Positions 24,160-31,979 of a stretch of 39,487 nt of DNA are shown one piece after another. The number at the start of each line of letters is the position of its first letter. The first letter of the stretch is position 1. Origin of the DNA: Gemmatimonadota bacterium (GTDB taxonomy: Bacteria; Gemmatimonadota; Gemmatimonadetes; Gemmatimonadales; Gemmatimonadaceae); NCBI GenBank assembly GCA_031127085.1, contig JARIEY010000008.1, forward strand, positions 1-39,487. Direction: 5' to 3'. The position numbers and the translations under genes are program-made. Below the pieces are notes generated by a model. That model saw nothing but the letters and a program-made list of their open reading frames with translations. It did not search any database and was not told the DNA's origin.

Positions 24160-25955
24160 ACCGACGCCTCCTGCAGGTGCGCCGACATCGCGGTGACAAT
24201 CGCCCCCGCCGTAAGTGGCTGCCCAGCGTAGTCGATCAGCGGAATCATCGCGTCGCGCGGGAATCCGGTCTCGACGGTCAGCAGCGCGCGGAGCTGCGCA
24301 TCGCGATTCTGCTCGATGACGAAGACCGTGCGATGCTGGTCAAGAAACTCGCGTACGGCCGGGGCGAACGGGAACGACCGGATGCGCATCACGTCGACGG
24401 CCACGCCCTGTGCGGCGAGCCGGTCGACGGCCTCGCGCACCGGTGCGTCGGGGCTGCCGATCATCACGATTCCGATGGTCGCGCCGTCGCGGCGATGCAC
24501 CACCGGCGCCGGCAGCGCGCGCTCCGCCGTCTCGAACTTACGCTTGATGCGGTCCATCAGGTCCTGATAGGCCGCCGAGTCCTCGGTGTAGTTGCCCCAC
24601 TGGTCGTGGCCGGAGCCGCGGGTGAAATACGCACCCTTGCCGCCGACGCCGGGCAGCGTGCGGGCCGTCACGCCATCGCCGTCGGTGTCGACGTAGCGGA
24701 AGAACTTCTTCACCTGCGCGAGCGCGGCCTCGTCGAGCACCTTGCCGCGATCCGGGACAAACGCGTCATCCCACTGCAGGCGCGGGATCATCCAGTCGTT
24801 CATCCCGATGTCGATGTCCGTCGCCACGAAGACCGGCGTCTGGAACCGCTCGGTGATGTCGAAGGCGGCCACCGTGAGTGTGAAGCACTCGGCGGGATCA
24901 GCAGGGAAGAGGATGATGTGCTTGGTGTCGCCGTGCGAGGCGTACGCCATCGACAACAGATCGGCCTGCTGCGTGCGGGTCGGTAAGCCGGTCGCTGGGC
25001 CGGTTCGTTGCACGTTGAAGAAGACGCCCGGCAGCTCGGCGTAGTACGCGTAGCCGAGGAATTCCTGCATCAGCGACACGCCGGGCCCGGACGTGCAGGT
25101 GAAGGCGCGGGCCCCCATCCAACTGGCGCCCAGCACCATACCCGCCGACGCGAGTTCGTCTTCGGCCTGCAGAATGCAGTAGCGATTGCGTCCGGACTCC
25201 GGGTCGACGCGGTATTCCTGGCAGAACGCCTTGAACGTCTCCATCAGCGACGTGCTGGGCGTGATCGGATACCAGGCGCCGACCGTCGCACCGGCATACA
25301 ACGCGCCCAGCGCGCAGGCCGTGTTGCCGTCCATCAGGATGGCGCCACCCGTGCGGTCCATCGGTTCACAATGGAACGGGAGCGGGCACGTGAAGTGCGC
25401 ACGCGCGTAATCGTACCCCAGTCGAATGGCGCGGTAGTTGCTTTCGAGGAGCGCCTTCTTGCGCCCGTACTTCTCCGTGAGCATCTGCTCGACGACCGTG
25501 AGGTCGATCTGCAGCAACGCGGTGAGCGCGCCCGCGTACGCGATGTTGCGCAGGAGCGTCCGGTCGCGGTCGCCGGCGAACGCCTCGCGGCACAGGTCGC
25601 CGAGCGGGATGCCGAGCATCGTGACGTCGTCGCGCAGCAGCGAGGGGTCGAGCGGCCACGACGAGTCGAACACCACATAACCGCCGCTGCACACCGACTT
25701 GATGTCTTGCGCATACGTGGACGGGTTGAGCGCGACCACGAGATCGATGGCCGGCGGCCGGCCGGTGTATCCGTCGCGGCTGACGCGCACTTCGTACCAG
25801 GTAGGAAGTCCCTGAATGTTCGACGGGAAAATGTTCTTGCCCGTGACGGGAATGCCCATACGGAAGATCGCCTGCATCAGCAGGCTATTGGCGCTGGCCG
25901 AGCCGGTGCCATTGACTGTCCCCGACTTGAAGGCGAAGTCGTTCACGCGGCTCAT
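24156..25955 (-). CDS. korA: 2-oxoacid:ferredoxin oxidoreductase, fused gamma-alpha subunit
   Basis: This is the partner of korB, 599 residues. The N-terminal gamma domain (about 1-185) begins with GTVNGTGSASANSLLMQAIF and GKNIFPSNIQGLPTWYEVRVS. The alpha domain follows with GNTACALGALYAGATVGAWYPITPSTSLMETF, the conserved YPITPST motif that contacts CoA and substrate. Then come TSGPGVSLMQEFLGYAYYAELP and GPATGLPTRTQQADLL. The C-terminal transketolase-like domain starts at about 490 (GIVMIGSPDAPVREAVDRL). The gamma-alpha fusion is typical of KorA. It overlaps korB downstream and the FAD/Fe-S gene upstream by 4 bases each. Confidence 0.93.
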   Translation of the reverse strand: MSRVNDFAFKSGTVNGTGSASANSLLMQAIFRMGIPVTGKNIFPSNIQGLPTWYEVRVSRDGYTGRPPAIDLVVALNPSTYAQDIKSVCSGGYVVFDSSWPLDPSLLRDDVTMLGIPLGDLCREAFAGDRDRTLLRNIAYAGALTALLQIDLTVVEQMLTEKYGRKKALLESNYRAIRLGYDYARAHFTCPLPFHCEPMDRTGGAILMDGNTACALGALYAGATVGAWYPITPSTSLMETFKAFCQEYRVDPESGRNRYCILQAEDELASAGMVLGASWMGARAFTCTSGPGVSLMQEFLGYAYYAELPGVFFNVQRTGPATGLPTRTQQADLLSMAYASHGDTKHIILFPADPAECFTLTVAAFDITERFQTPVFVATDIDIGMNDWMIPRLQWDDAFVPDRGKVLDEAALAQVKKFFRYVDTDGDGVTARTLPGVGGKGAYFTRGSGHDQWGNYTEDSAAYQDLMDRIKRKFETAERALPAPVVHRRDGATIGIVMIGSPDAPVREAVDRLAAQGVAVDVMRIRSFPFAPAVREFLDQHRTVFVIEQNRDAQLRALLTVETGFPRDAMIPLIDYAGQPLTAGAIVTAMSAHLQEASV

Positions 25956-27760
25956 CGTCCCTCCGGCGCGTTAAGCGGTGCGCTGCCAGGTGCGGCGCCG
26001 GCGTAAGCAAACTGCAGGTCGAAGCGCTGCATGTCCCACGCTGCCGTGGGGCAGCGCTCGGCACACAGGCCGCAGTGCAGGCAGACGTCTTCGTCCTTCA
26101 CCATCAGTCGCTGGGTTTGCGGCAACGGGCCTGATGCGAATAGTGCTTGGTCCATGTTGAGCGCCGGCGCGGAAAGATGCGAGCGGAGCTCGTCCTCGCT
26201 GCCTCGCACCGGCGAAATGGTCAGGCAGCTGGTGGGGCAGATGTCGACGCAGGCATCGCACTCGATGCAGAGTCGGTCGGTGAAGACCGTCTGGATATCG
26301 CAGTTCAGGCAACGCTGCACCTCGCGCGCCGCCTGCTCGGGCGTAAAGCCCAGTTCCACTTCCACGCTCACGTCGGTGAAGCGTCGCACCAACTCTTCGT
26401 GCTGCATGCGCGCGCGCGGCGACGGATTGTAGTCGTTGCTGTAGCTCCACGACTGCATTCCCAGCTTGGCGCTCGTGAGCGTCATGCCAGGGGCCGGCCG
26501 GTGCGAGACGTCGTGGCCGCTGCAATGCAGGTGAATCGAGATCGCGGCCTGATGCCCGTGCGCGACGGCCCAGATGATATTGAGCGGGCCCCACGCGGCG
26601 TCACCGCCAAAGAAGACGCCCGCGCGCGTGCTCTGGTGCGTCGCGCGGTCGACGATGGGCATCCCCTGCGCGTCGAAGGCGATGCCCAGATCGCGTTCCA
26701 GCCACGGGAGCGCATTGTCCTGGCCGATGGCCAAGATGACGGCGTCGCAGGGAATTGCCGTCGTGCTTACTACGGTGCTGTGCTGGCGGCCGCTGGTATC
26801 GGTGGACCAGTGCAACTGCTCGAACTCCATCCCCGTGAGCACGCCGTTGTCGACGATGAAGCGCGTGGGCGCGTGATTCTCGAGAATGGCAACGCCTTCT
26901 TCTTCCGCGTCCTCGAGTTCCCACGGCGATGCCTTGAACTGCGCGCGCCCACGGCGCGCGACCACCTTCACGTCGGTGGCGCCCAGGCGCTTGGCGGTGC
27001 GGCAACAGTCCATGGCCGTGTTGCCTACGCCGATGATCAGCACGCGCGGTTCAATGGCCTCGATATGGCCGAAGTGGACATTGGCCAGCCAGTCGAGTCC
27101 CACGTGGATCGTCGGCGCGTCGTGCCGTCCGGGAATGGCGAGTTCCTTCCCCTTGGGCGCCCCGCTGCCAACGAACACGGCGTCATATCCCTCATCGAGC
27201 AGCGCGCGCATGCTGGTGACGGGAGTGCCGTACTTCATCTGGGCGCCCATTCCAATGATGTAGCCACACTCTTCATCGATGACGCGGGCCGGCAACCGGA
27301 ACGATGGGATGCTGAAGCGCATCAGCCCGCCGGGGTGATGATGCTTTTCGTAAATCGTGACGTCGTAGCCCAGCGGGAGCAGGTCATTCGCCACGGTCAG
27401 CGAGGACGGACCGGCTCCGATGAGCGCCACGCGCTTGCCGTTCTTCTCGGCCGGGGCCGTGGGTAGCCGATCGGTGACGTCGCCACGCAGGTCGGCGGCC
27501 ACGCGCTTCATGCGGCAGATGGCGACCGGTGTTTCGTCGATGCGTCCGCGACGGCAGGCCGGTTCGCAGGGACGATCGCAGGTGCGGCCGAGGATGCCTG
27601 GAAAGACGTTGGACTCGCGGTTCAGCAGATACGAGTCGGCGTACCGGCCCTGGCCGATGAGGCGCAGGTACTGGGGCACGTTGGTGTGGGCGGGACACGC
27701 CCACTGGCAATCCACAACCTTATGGTAGTAGCGCGGGTCCGTAACGTTCGTGGGCCCCAT
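25952..27760 (-). CDS. GltD-like FAD/NAD(P) oxidoreductase with N- and C-terminal Fe-S clusters, partner of KorAB
   Basis: This is a 602-residue electron-transfer subunit, first gene of the operon (ATG 27760). The N-terminal Cys cluster domain is as in glutamate synthase small subunits: Cys18, Cys22, then CDRPCEPAC (61-69) and Cys82. The FAD site is GAGPSS (115-120) and the NAD(P) site GVGNTAMD (244-251). Two ferredoxin-type 4Fe-4S sites follow: [11 protein letters not shown] (498-508) and [11 protein letters not shown] (560-570). Electrons from 2-oxoacid oxidation could pass through these clusters to FAD and NAD(P), or back. This coupling is inferred from the operon; the exact acceptor is unknown. 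A Bacteroidota-type promoter lies upstream, with a GAGG site at 27768-27771. Confidence 0.9.
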   Translation of the reverse strand: MGPTNVTDPRYYHKVVDCQWACPAHTNVPQYLRLIGQGRYADSYLLNRESNVFPGILGRTCDRPCEPACRRGRIDETPVAICRMKRVAADLRGDVTDRLPTAPAEKNGKRVALIGAGPSSLTVANDLLPLGYDVTIYEKHHHPGGLMRFSIPSFRLPARVIDEECGYIIGMGAQMKYGTPVTSMRALLDEGYDAVFVGSGAPKGKELAIPGRHDAPTIHVGLDWLANVHFGHIEAIEPRVLIIGVGNTAMDCCRTAKRLGATDVKVVARRGRAQFKASPWELEDAEEEGVAILENHAPTRFIVDNGVLTGMEFEQLHWSTDTSGRQHSTVVSTTAIPCDAVILAIGQDNALPWLERDLGIAFDAQGMPIVDRATHQSTRAGVFFGGDAAWGPLNIIWAVAHGHQAAISIHLHCSGHDVSHRPAPGMTLTSAKLGMQSWSYSNDYNPSPRARMQHEELVRRFTDVSVEVELGFTPEQAAREVQRCLNCDIQTVFTDRLCIECDACVDICPTSCLTISPVRGSEDELRSHLSAPALNMDQALFASGPLPQTQRLMVKDEDVCLHCGLCAERCPTAAWDMQRFDLQFAYAGAAPGSAPLNAPEGR

Positions 27761-27783
27761 GTATTCGCCTCGTGGCTATCCCT

Positions 27784-27814
27784 CAAACTTAGGGTGGGGA
27801 ACCGCCTTCACAAA
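27784..27814 (-). promoter_or_regulatory. Bacteroidota-type promoter of the oxidoreductase operon
   Basis: On the minus strand TTTG (27814-27811) is followed after exactly 19 bases by TAAGTTTG (27791-27784), a full match to the TTTG-N19-21-TAnnTTTG consensus. The ATG (27760) is 23 bases downstream, with GAGG at a sensible distance. This is the best promoter in the window. It lies in the 159-base divergent gap with the acetyltransferase gene. Confidence 0.6.
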
Positions 27815-27919
27815 GGGCGGCTGGGCAGAGGCGCCACGCGAGCGGCTGGCATTCCCTCGGCATTGACGAACCGACGCCCCGCGACAGCTTTCTCCGTCCC
27901 TTCTCACGACGGCCGACGT

Positions 27920-28546
27920 ATGCCTCACGGTCCTTCGCCCGAGACGCGCCACCCGATCCCCGGGTCGGAGCGCGTTGCGTTCCTGAAGCACTTCATCACG
28001 CGCCCCAATATCGAAGTGGGCGACTACACGTACTACGACGATCCGGACGGAGGCGCGGCCTTTGAACGGAACGTGCTCTATCACTTCGAGTTCACCGGCG
28101 ATCGGCTGATCATCGGGAAGTTCTGCTCCATCGCCACGGGCGTGCGCTTCCTGATGAATGGCGGCAATCATCAGGTGGCCACGATGTCGAGCTATCCGTT
28201 TTCCATTTTCGGCAACGGGTGGGAGAGCGCCGCGCCGGCGGCGTGGCCCACCAAGGGCGACACGCGCGTGGGCCACGACGTTTGGATCGGCTATGGCGCA
28301 ACGATCCTGCCCGGCGTGACCATCGGCGATGGCGCGGTGATTGGCAGCCTCAGCGTGGTGACCGGCGACGTGCCGCCCTATGCGATCGTCGGCGGAAACC
28401 CTGCGCGGGTGATTCGGTCGCGCTTCGATGACGCCACCATTGCCCGCTTGCTCGCGCTGCAGTGGTGGCACTGGGACATTGAGAAGATCACGCGCAACGT
28501 GGCGGCGATTGCCGGTGCGGACGTCGCGGCGTTGGAAGTGGACTGA
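27920..28546 (+). CDS. CatB/Vat-type hexapeptide-repeat O-acetyltransferase
   Basis: This is a left-handed beta-helix acetyltransferase of 208 residues. The ATG at 27920 gives [16 protein letters not shown]; the frame upstream to 27686 is out of family and crosses the divergent promoter. Features are [38 protein letters not shown] with the probable catalytic His84, then hexapeptide turns ([27 protein letters not shown]) and [20 protein letters not shown]. The end helix [14 protein letters not shown] matches the xenobiotic-acetyltransferase class (CatB, Vat). That class includes chloramphenicol and streptogramin A acetyltransferases, but many members are uncharacterised, so resistance is not claimed. 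Its TGA forms the edge of the palindromic element. Confidence 0.9.
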   Translation: MPHGPSPETRHPIPGSERVAFLKHFITRPNIEVGDYTYYDDPDGGAAFERNVLYHFEFTGDRLIIGKFCSIATGVRFLMNGGNHQVATMSSYPFSIFGNGWESAAPAAWPTKGDTRVGHDVWIGYGATILPGVTIGDGAVIGSLSVVTGDVPPYAIVGGNPARVIRSRFDDATIARLLALQWWHWDIEKITRNVAAIAGADVAALEVD

Positions 28547-28769
28547 ACTTCTACCCCTAAGAACGAAGAGCGCGAAGGGGCGCGAAGAACAGCGCACTGC
28601 ACACCACGAAGACACCAAGCGCACAAAGAACATTTTGGGGGAACTGCTCACTGATGAGTAGTTCCCCCAAGACGTTCTTCGTGTCTTTTGTGCCTTTGTG
28701 GTAAAGCCGTTGCCCTTCTTCGCGCCTCTTCGCGCCTCTTCGCGCCCTTCGTCCTTCGCGGTAGAAGTT
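28546..28769. mobile_element. 224-base palindromic MITE-like element filling a convergent gap
   Basis: The 9-base terminal repeats are perfect: AACTTCTAC (28546-28554) and GTAGAAGTT (28761-28769). The centre is a strong hairpin, TTGGGGGAACTGCTCA (28635-28650) and TGAGTAGTTCCCCCAA (28655-28670), 15 of 16 paired around CTGA. Between, the two arms are imperfect complements made of short GAAG/CACAAAG-type motifs (CACCACGAAGACACCAAG on the left; CTTTGTGG on the right). The right arm has a triple CTTCGCGCCTC-like repeat near 28718-28750. No transposase is encoded. The element is more A-rich on one strand than the surroundings. The outer bases overlap both neighbours' stop codons. MITE is inferred from shape; a target-site duplication is not clear. 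Confidence 0.68.
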
Positions 28770-30417
28770 ACGGCACCGGCTTGTCGTGCACCGTCGGATA
28801 CGTAATCCCAAGCTGCTCGAGATAATTCTTGTACTTCTTGGGATCGTAGTAGAACTTCTTCATGTCCTCACGGTACTTCATGAGAATGTCCTTGTTCAGC
28901 CAGATGGGCGGCTGATCGTTGGGGCCAATGAGCGGATAGTACTTGATGGTCTTCGTCTGCTCGTTGTTGAAATAGTCCCACGCATCCTTCACGAGCTGTG
29001 GCGTCGTCAGGATGTCGAGCACCGTCATGGCCTGCACCTTGGCGCCGGCCACCACGCCCTTGTGCGCAATCGGCGTGGCCATCGCGATGGAGTTGGCCCA
29101 ATTGTGCCCGGGAAGCCCCGGGATGTTCGCCGGATAGTTGAGCGTGATCGTCGGCATGTTCCAGCTGACGTCGCCAATGTCGTCCGACCCGCCGCCCTGC
29201 CGCAGGTTCTCGGGAATCGGACCGCCCAGACGGCCGCCGGTCGTCAACAGTCCGCGCTCCGGCTGCCCGAGCTCGCGCTGAAGTCCCTTGGCCAGCGTCT
29301 GGTCTTTCTCGTCCCACGCGGGCATCCCTACCTTCTTGATGTTCGCGTACATATCCTCGGCGACCGGACGCGAGAAATGTCCACTCCAGCCCGACCCGAC
29401 AATCATCACGGTGTCGAGCTGCACGTCACTCATCATCGCCGCGCCCAACGCCACCCGCTTGCCCATCTCGAAGTTGGCCTTCACGTGCTCGGCGTCGCGT
29501 TCACGGAAGTAGAACCAGATGGTCGCCGTACTCGGCACGACGTTCGGCTGGTCGCCACCGTCGGTAATCACGTAATGCGAACGCTGCTGCAACTCGAGAT
29601 GCTCACGGCGGTATTCCCAGCCGGTCGCCATCAATAGCGCGGCGTCCAGCGCGCTGCGGCCGCGCCACGGCGCGCCGGCGGCGTGGGCGCTCTGCCCCTT
29701 GAAGCGGAACTGCGCCGAAATGAGCGCCGTGTTGCCGCTCTGCCCCCACGACACGCCAAGGTCCTGCCCCACGTGCGTGAACAGCGTGATGTCGACGTCC
29801 TTGAAGACGCCAGCGCGCACCAGGAACGCCTTGCCCGCCATCTGCTCTTCCGCGACACCCGGCCACAGCACCAGCGTGCCCGGCATCTTCTTCGCTTCCA
29901 TGATTTCCTTCACGGCAAGCGCGGCGGCGATGTTCAGCGGGACGCCGGAGTTGTGTCCCTCGCCGTGGCTCGGCGCGCCCTGCAGGTACTGATCGCGGAA
30001 GCCGACGCCGGGCTTCGTGTTGGTCTGCGGAATGCCGTCGATGTCACTGCCGAGCGAGATCACGGGTTTGCCGCTTCCCCACTTGGCGACCCAGGCGGTG
30101 GGCATGCCGGCCACGCCGCGTTCGACCTTGAAGCCGTTCTGCTCGAGAATTCCGGTCAGATACTTGGACGTCTCGAACTCCTGCATGCCGAGTTCGCCGA
30201 ACGAAAAGACCTGATCCACCATCTCCTGCACCAGCTTGGCCTTGGCGTCGATCTTCTTGGCCACCTCCGCCTTCATCGCCTCCAACTCGGGCGAGGCAGG
30301 GTACACATACTTGATGGAGTCGGCCGCGTTGCCGCCACCGCGCTGGGCGGTGAGCGAGCAGGGGACGACGAGCGTGAGGCCGGCAAGCGCCAGCGAGCGG
30401 AACAGCGAACGGGACAT
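28768..30417 (-). CDS. Exported M20D-family amidohydrolase (AbgB-like)
   Basis: This is an aminoacylase/amidohydrolase of 549 residues. The ATG at 30417 is preceded by GGAGG 6 bases upstream and gives a signal peptide ending near SLTAQ (25). Zinc-site motifs are GSDIDGIPQ (123-131), PSHGEGHNSG (149-158) and GVAEEQMAGKAF (187-198). QFRFKGQSAHAAGAPWRGRSALDA follows as the dimerisation domain, then GGGSDDIGDVSW and PGHNWANSIAM. It is close to AbgB/peptidase M20 of p-aminobenzoyl-glutamate type, but longer, with a C-terminal extension (about 470-549) rich in Lys and Tyr. The substrate is unknown. The frame stays open to 31437, but that part runs antisense to the GNAT and small-protein genes and is rejected. 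Its TAA is in the palindromic element. Confidence 0.91.
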   Translation of the reverse strand: MSRSLFRSLALAGLTLVVPCSLTAQRGGGNAADSIKYVYPASPELEAMKAEVAKKIDAKAKLVQEMVDQVFSFGELGMQEFETSKYLTGILEQNGFKVERGVAGMPTAWVAKWGSGKPVISLGSDIDGIPQTNTKPGVGFRDQYLQGAPSHGEGHNSGVPLNIAAALAVKEIMEAKKMPGTLVLWPGVAEEQMAGKAFLVRAGVFKDVDITLFTHVGQDLGVSWGQSGNTALISAQFRFKGQSAHAAGAPWRGRSALDAALLMATGWEYRREHLELQQRSHYVITDGGDQPNVVPSTATIWFYFRERDAEHVKANFEMGKRVALGAAMMSDVQLDTVMIVGSGWSGHFSRPVAEDMYANIKKVGMPAWDEKDQTLAKGLQRELGQPERGLLTTGGRLGGPIPENLRQGGGSDDIGDVSWNMPTITLNYPANIPGLPGHNWANSIAMATPIAHKGVVAGAKVQAMTVLDILTTPQLVKDAWDYFNNEQTKTIKYYPLIGPNDQPPIWLNKDILMKYREDMKKFYYDPKKYKNYLEQLGITYPTVHDKPVP

Positions 30418-30458
30418 GGAGGTCCTCCGGTGGGGTCTGCGACTGGCTGGGTAACGCA

Positions 30459-30478
30459 CCAACCCCACGGTGGGTTGG
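30459..30478 (-). promoter_or_regulatory. Dyad in the leader of the M20D amidohydrolase gene
   Basis: The perfect 7-base arms CCAACCC (30459-30465) and GGGTTGG (30472-30478) surround a 6-base centre, 42-61 bases before the ATG at 30417. It could be an operator or a leader hairpin. No clear promoter is seen beside it. Confidence 0.3.
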
Positions 30479-30612
30479 AGAGCGGCGGGAGGCCGAGTGA
30501 CTGGCGATATTATGAAGACAACCCACGGCCGGCGTAATGTCCGGCGCCCCCCGGAGTTTCCGTTCTCGGATTTCACGACGGCCGAACGGCTGCCAACCGG
30601 TACGAGTCGCGC

Positions 30613-31131
30613 ATGCCCATGGTGCAGGTGACCATCACGTATCTCGAGATGGAGCATCCAGCGTCGCTCCGCGCCAAGCGGGCCGATCGCGACGATGTCA
30701 CCTTCGAGCGCATTGACCCGCCGGATCCGCGGGTCGCCGAACGATTCTACGCAGATGTGGGGAATGCGTACTACTGGATTGATCGCGCCGAATGGACCAC
30801 CGCGCAGTGGCGCGACGACATCGCGCAGCCGGGCGTGGAACTGTGGGTGCTGCGCGTCGATGGCGATGAAGCGGGGTACTTTCATCTGACGCAGCCGAGT
30901 CCGCGTACGAAGGAAATCCTGTACCTTGGGTTGCTTCCCGGCTTCGAAGGCGAAGGACTGGGCGGCCACCTGCTGACCGGTGCGATTGAACGCGCGTGGG
31001 AGGCCGGCGCCGACCGGGTGCTTGTCAACACCTGCACCCTCGACCACCCGGCTGCCCTCGCCAACTACGTGGCTCGCGGCTTTGAGATTGTGCGTACGCG
31101 CACCGAGTGGCGCGACCTTCCGGAGGGATGA
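30613..31131 (+). CDS. GNAT-family N-acetyltransferase
   Basis: This is an acetyl-CoA-dependent N-acetyltransferase of 172 residues. The ATG at 30613 is used; a second ATG two codons on (30619) is possible. The fold order is right: a helical start (PPDPRVAERFYADVG), strands VELWVLRVDGDEAGYFHL and ILYLGLLPGFEGEGLGGHLLTGAIERAW. The last carries motif A (G-x-G-x-G) for acetyl-CoA. Motif B is VLVNTCTLDHPAALANYVARGFEIV. The substrate cannot be told from sequence. The next gene starts 6 bases after the stop, so they probably form an operon. Confidence 0.88.
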   Translation: MPMVQVTITYLEMEHPASLRAKRADRDDVTFERIDPPDPRVAERFYADVGNAYYWIDRAEWTTAQWRDDIAQPGVELWVLRVDGDEAGYFHLTQPSPRTKEILYLGLLPGFEGEGLGGHLLTGAIERAWEAGADRVLVNTCTLDHPAALANYVARGFEIVRTRTEWRDLPEG

Positions 31132-31137
31132 CCGTCC

Positions 31138-31410
31138 ATGTCCGTGGCATTCAAGAAGGAAGACGGCAACTGGGGGGATCCGGCCGTCCGGTTCGTGCTC
31201 CCGGCGCGCGACGACCCCGAGTATGACGCGGCGGCGGCCGCCGCCCTGCTGGAAGCGGCGCGCACCGGAGATACCGGAAGCGCCGAGATGGCGACGGGCT
31301 ACTACTGGGGCGAGCCCGTGCTGCGTCCGCACGTGGAGCGCATCCTCGAACGTGCGCGCCGCGAAGGCGACGACCGTCTCGAACAGCTGGCCGAACGGTA
31401 TTTGCGCTGA
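31138..31410 (+). CDS. Small protein of unknown function, 90 residues
   Basis: I recognise no family. It begins MSVAFKKEDGNWGDPAVRF at the ATG 6 bases after the GNAT stop. The centre is acidic and Ala-rich (DPEYDAAAAAALLEAARTGD), followed by GYYWGEPVLRPHVERI and a highly charged end (RARREGDDRLEQLAERYLR). It has no Cys, signal or membrane segment, so it is cytoplasmic. The tight spacing and good codon use support a real gene. It may be a partner or regulator of the acetyltransferase, which is inference from position only. Confidence 0.68.
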   Translation: MSVAFKKEDGNWGDPAVRFVLPARDDPEYDAAAAAALLEAARTGDTGSAEMATGYYWGEPVLRPHVERILERARREGDDRLEQLAERYLR

Positions 31411-31485
31411 CCGCAGAATGCCCGCGGCGCCGCGCACAGCCCGCGATGTCGCCGGACATCCGGCCTCCCCGCCCTGAGTGCACTA

Positions 31486-31923
31486 ATGGAAACCGAACCC
31501 ATCACCACCATCGCGCATGTCATTCAGTTGTCGGTGGCGCCTGTCTTCCTGCTGACAGGCATCGCCGGGCTGCTCAACGTGCTGACGGGGCGCCTTGGAC
31601 GGATCATTGACCGCGCGCGGTCGTTGGAACGCGCGATGGCGGCGGGCGATGGCGAGCCCAAGGCGGCGGAACATGTGCGGTTGCGCACCCTCGCCGTCCG
31701 CGCGCGGTGGATCAACATCGCCATCAGCCTGTGCGTGCTCTCGGCCATCCTCATCGCGCTCGTGGTCGTCACGCTCTTTGCCAGCGCCTTCTGGGGATCC
31801 GACTACCGCGGCGGCGTGGCGGGGCTGTTCATCGCGGCAATGCTTGCCCTCATTGGCGGGCTCGTCTTCTTCATGCGCGAGATCTACCTCGCCACCTCGA
31901 GTCTGCGCATCGGCGTGCACTAA
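31486..31923 (+). CDS. DUF2721 membrane protein
   Basis: This is a three-helix membrane protein of 145 residues. The pattern matches DUF2721: TIAHVIQLSVAPVFLLTGIAGLLNVLTGRLGRIIDRARSLE in the N-terminal helix and linker. Two further helices follow (WINIAISLCVLSAILIALVVVTL, then GLFIAAMLALIGGLVFFMREIYLA). RIIDRARSLE is the family mark. The function is unknown. The start at 31486 is the only in-frame ATG. A duplicated 12-base sequence spans its stop, and a hairpin follows. Confidence 0.87.
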   Translation: METEPITTIAHVIQLSVAPVFLLTGIAGLLNVLTGRLGRIIDRARSLERAMAAGDGEPKAAEHVRLRTLAVRARWINIAISLCVLSAILIALVVVTLFASAFWGSDYRGGVAGLFIAAMLALIGGLVFFMREIYLATSSLRIGVH

Positions 31924-31940
31924 GCGCATGCACTAAGCGC
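31916..31940 (+). repeat. Direct 12-base duplication across the DUF2721 stop codon
   Basis: TGCACTAAGCGC occurs at 31916-31927 and 31929-31940, one base apart. The first copy contains the last His codon and TAA of DUF2721. It looks like a recent slippage duplication. Confidence 0.75.
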
Positions 31941-31959
31941 GCGCATTAGGTGCGCGCGC
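31937..31959. terminator. Hairpin in the convergent gap after DUF2721
   Basis: GCGCGCGC (31937-31944) and GCGCGCGC (31952-31959) pair perfectly around ATTAGGT, 13 bases after the DUF2721 stop and 20 bases from the facing stop at 31980. It is likely a shared terminator. No T-run follows. Confidence 0.5.
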
Positions 31960-31979
31960 CACGTCGTCGCGTGGAGCGA

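Noticed and set aside
27920-28546. Antibiotic resistance gene
   Set aside because: The CatB/Vat class includes resistance enzymes, but nothing here shows drug specificity and the context is metabolic.
28557-28811. 84-residue minus-strand frame over the palindromic element
   Set aside because: Its HKGTKDTKN and NVLCALGVFVV strings are typical spurious translations of this repeat type.
30418-31437. N-terminal extension of the M20D amidohydrolase frame
   Set aside because: The true start has a GGAGG and a signal peptide at 30417. The extension is antisense to two plus-strand genes with better coding features.
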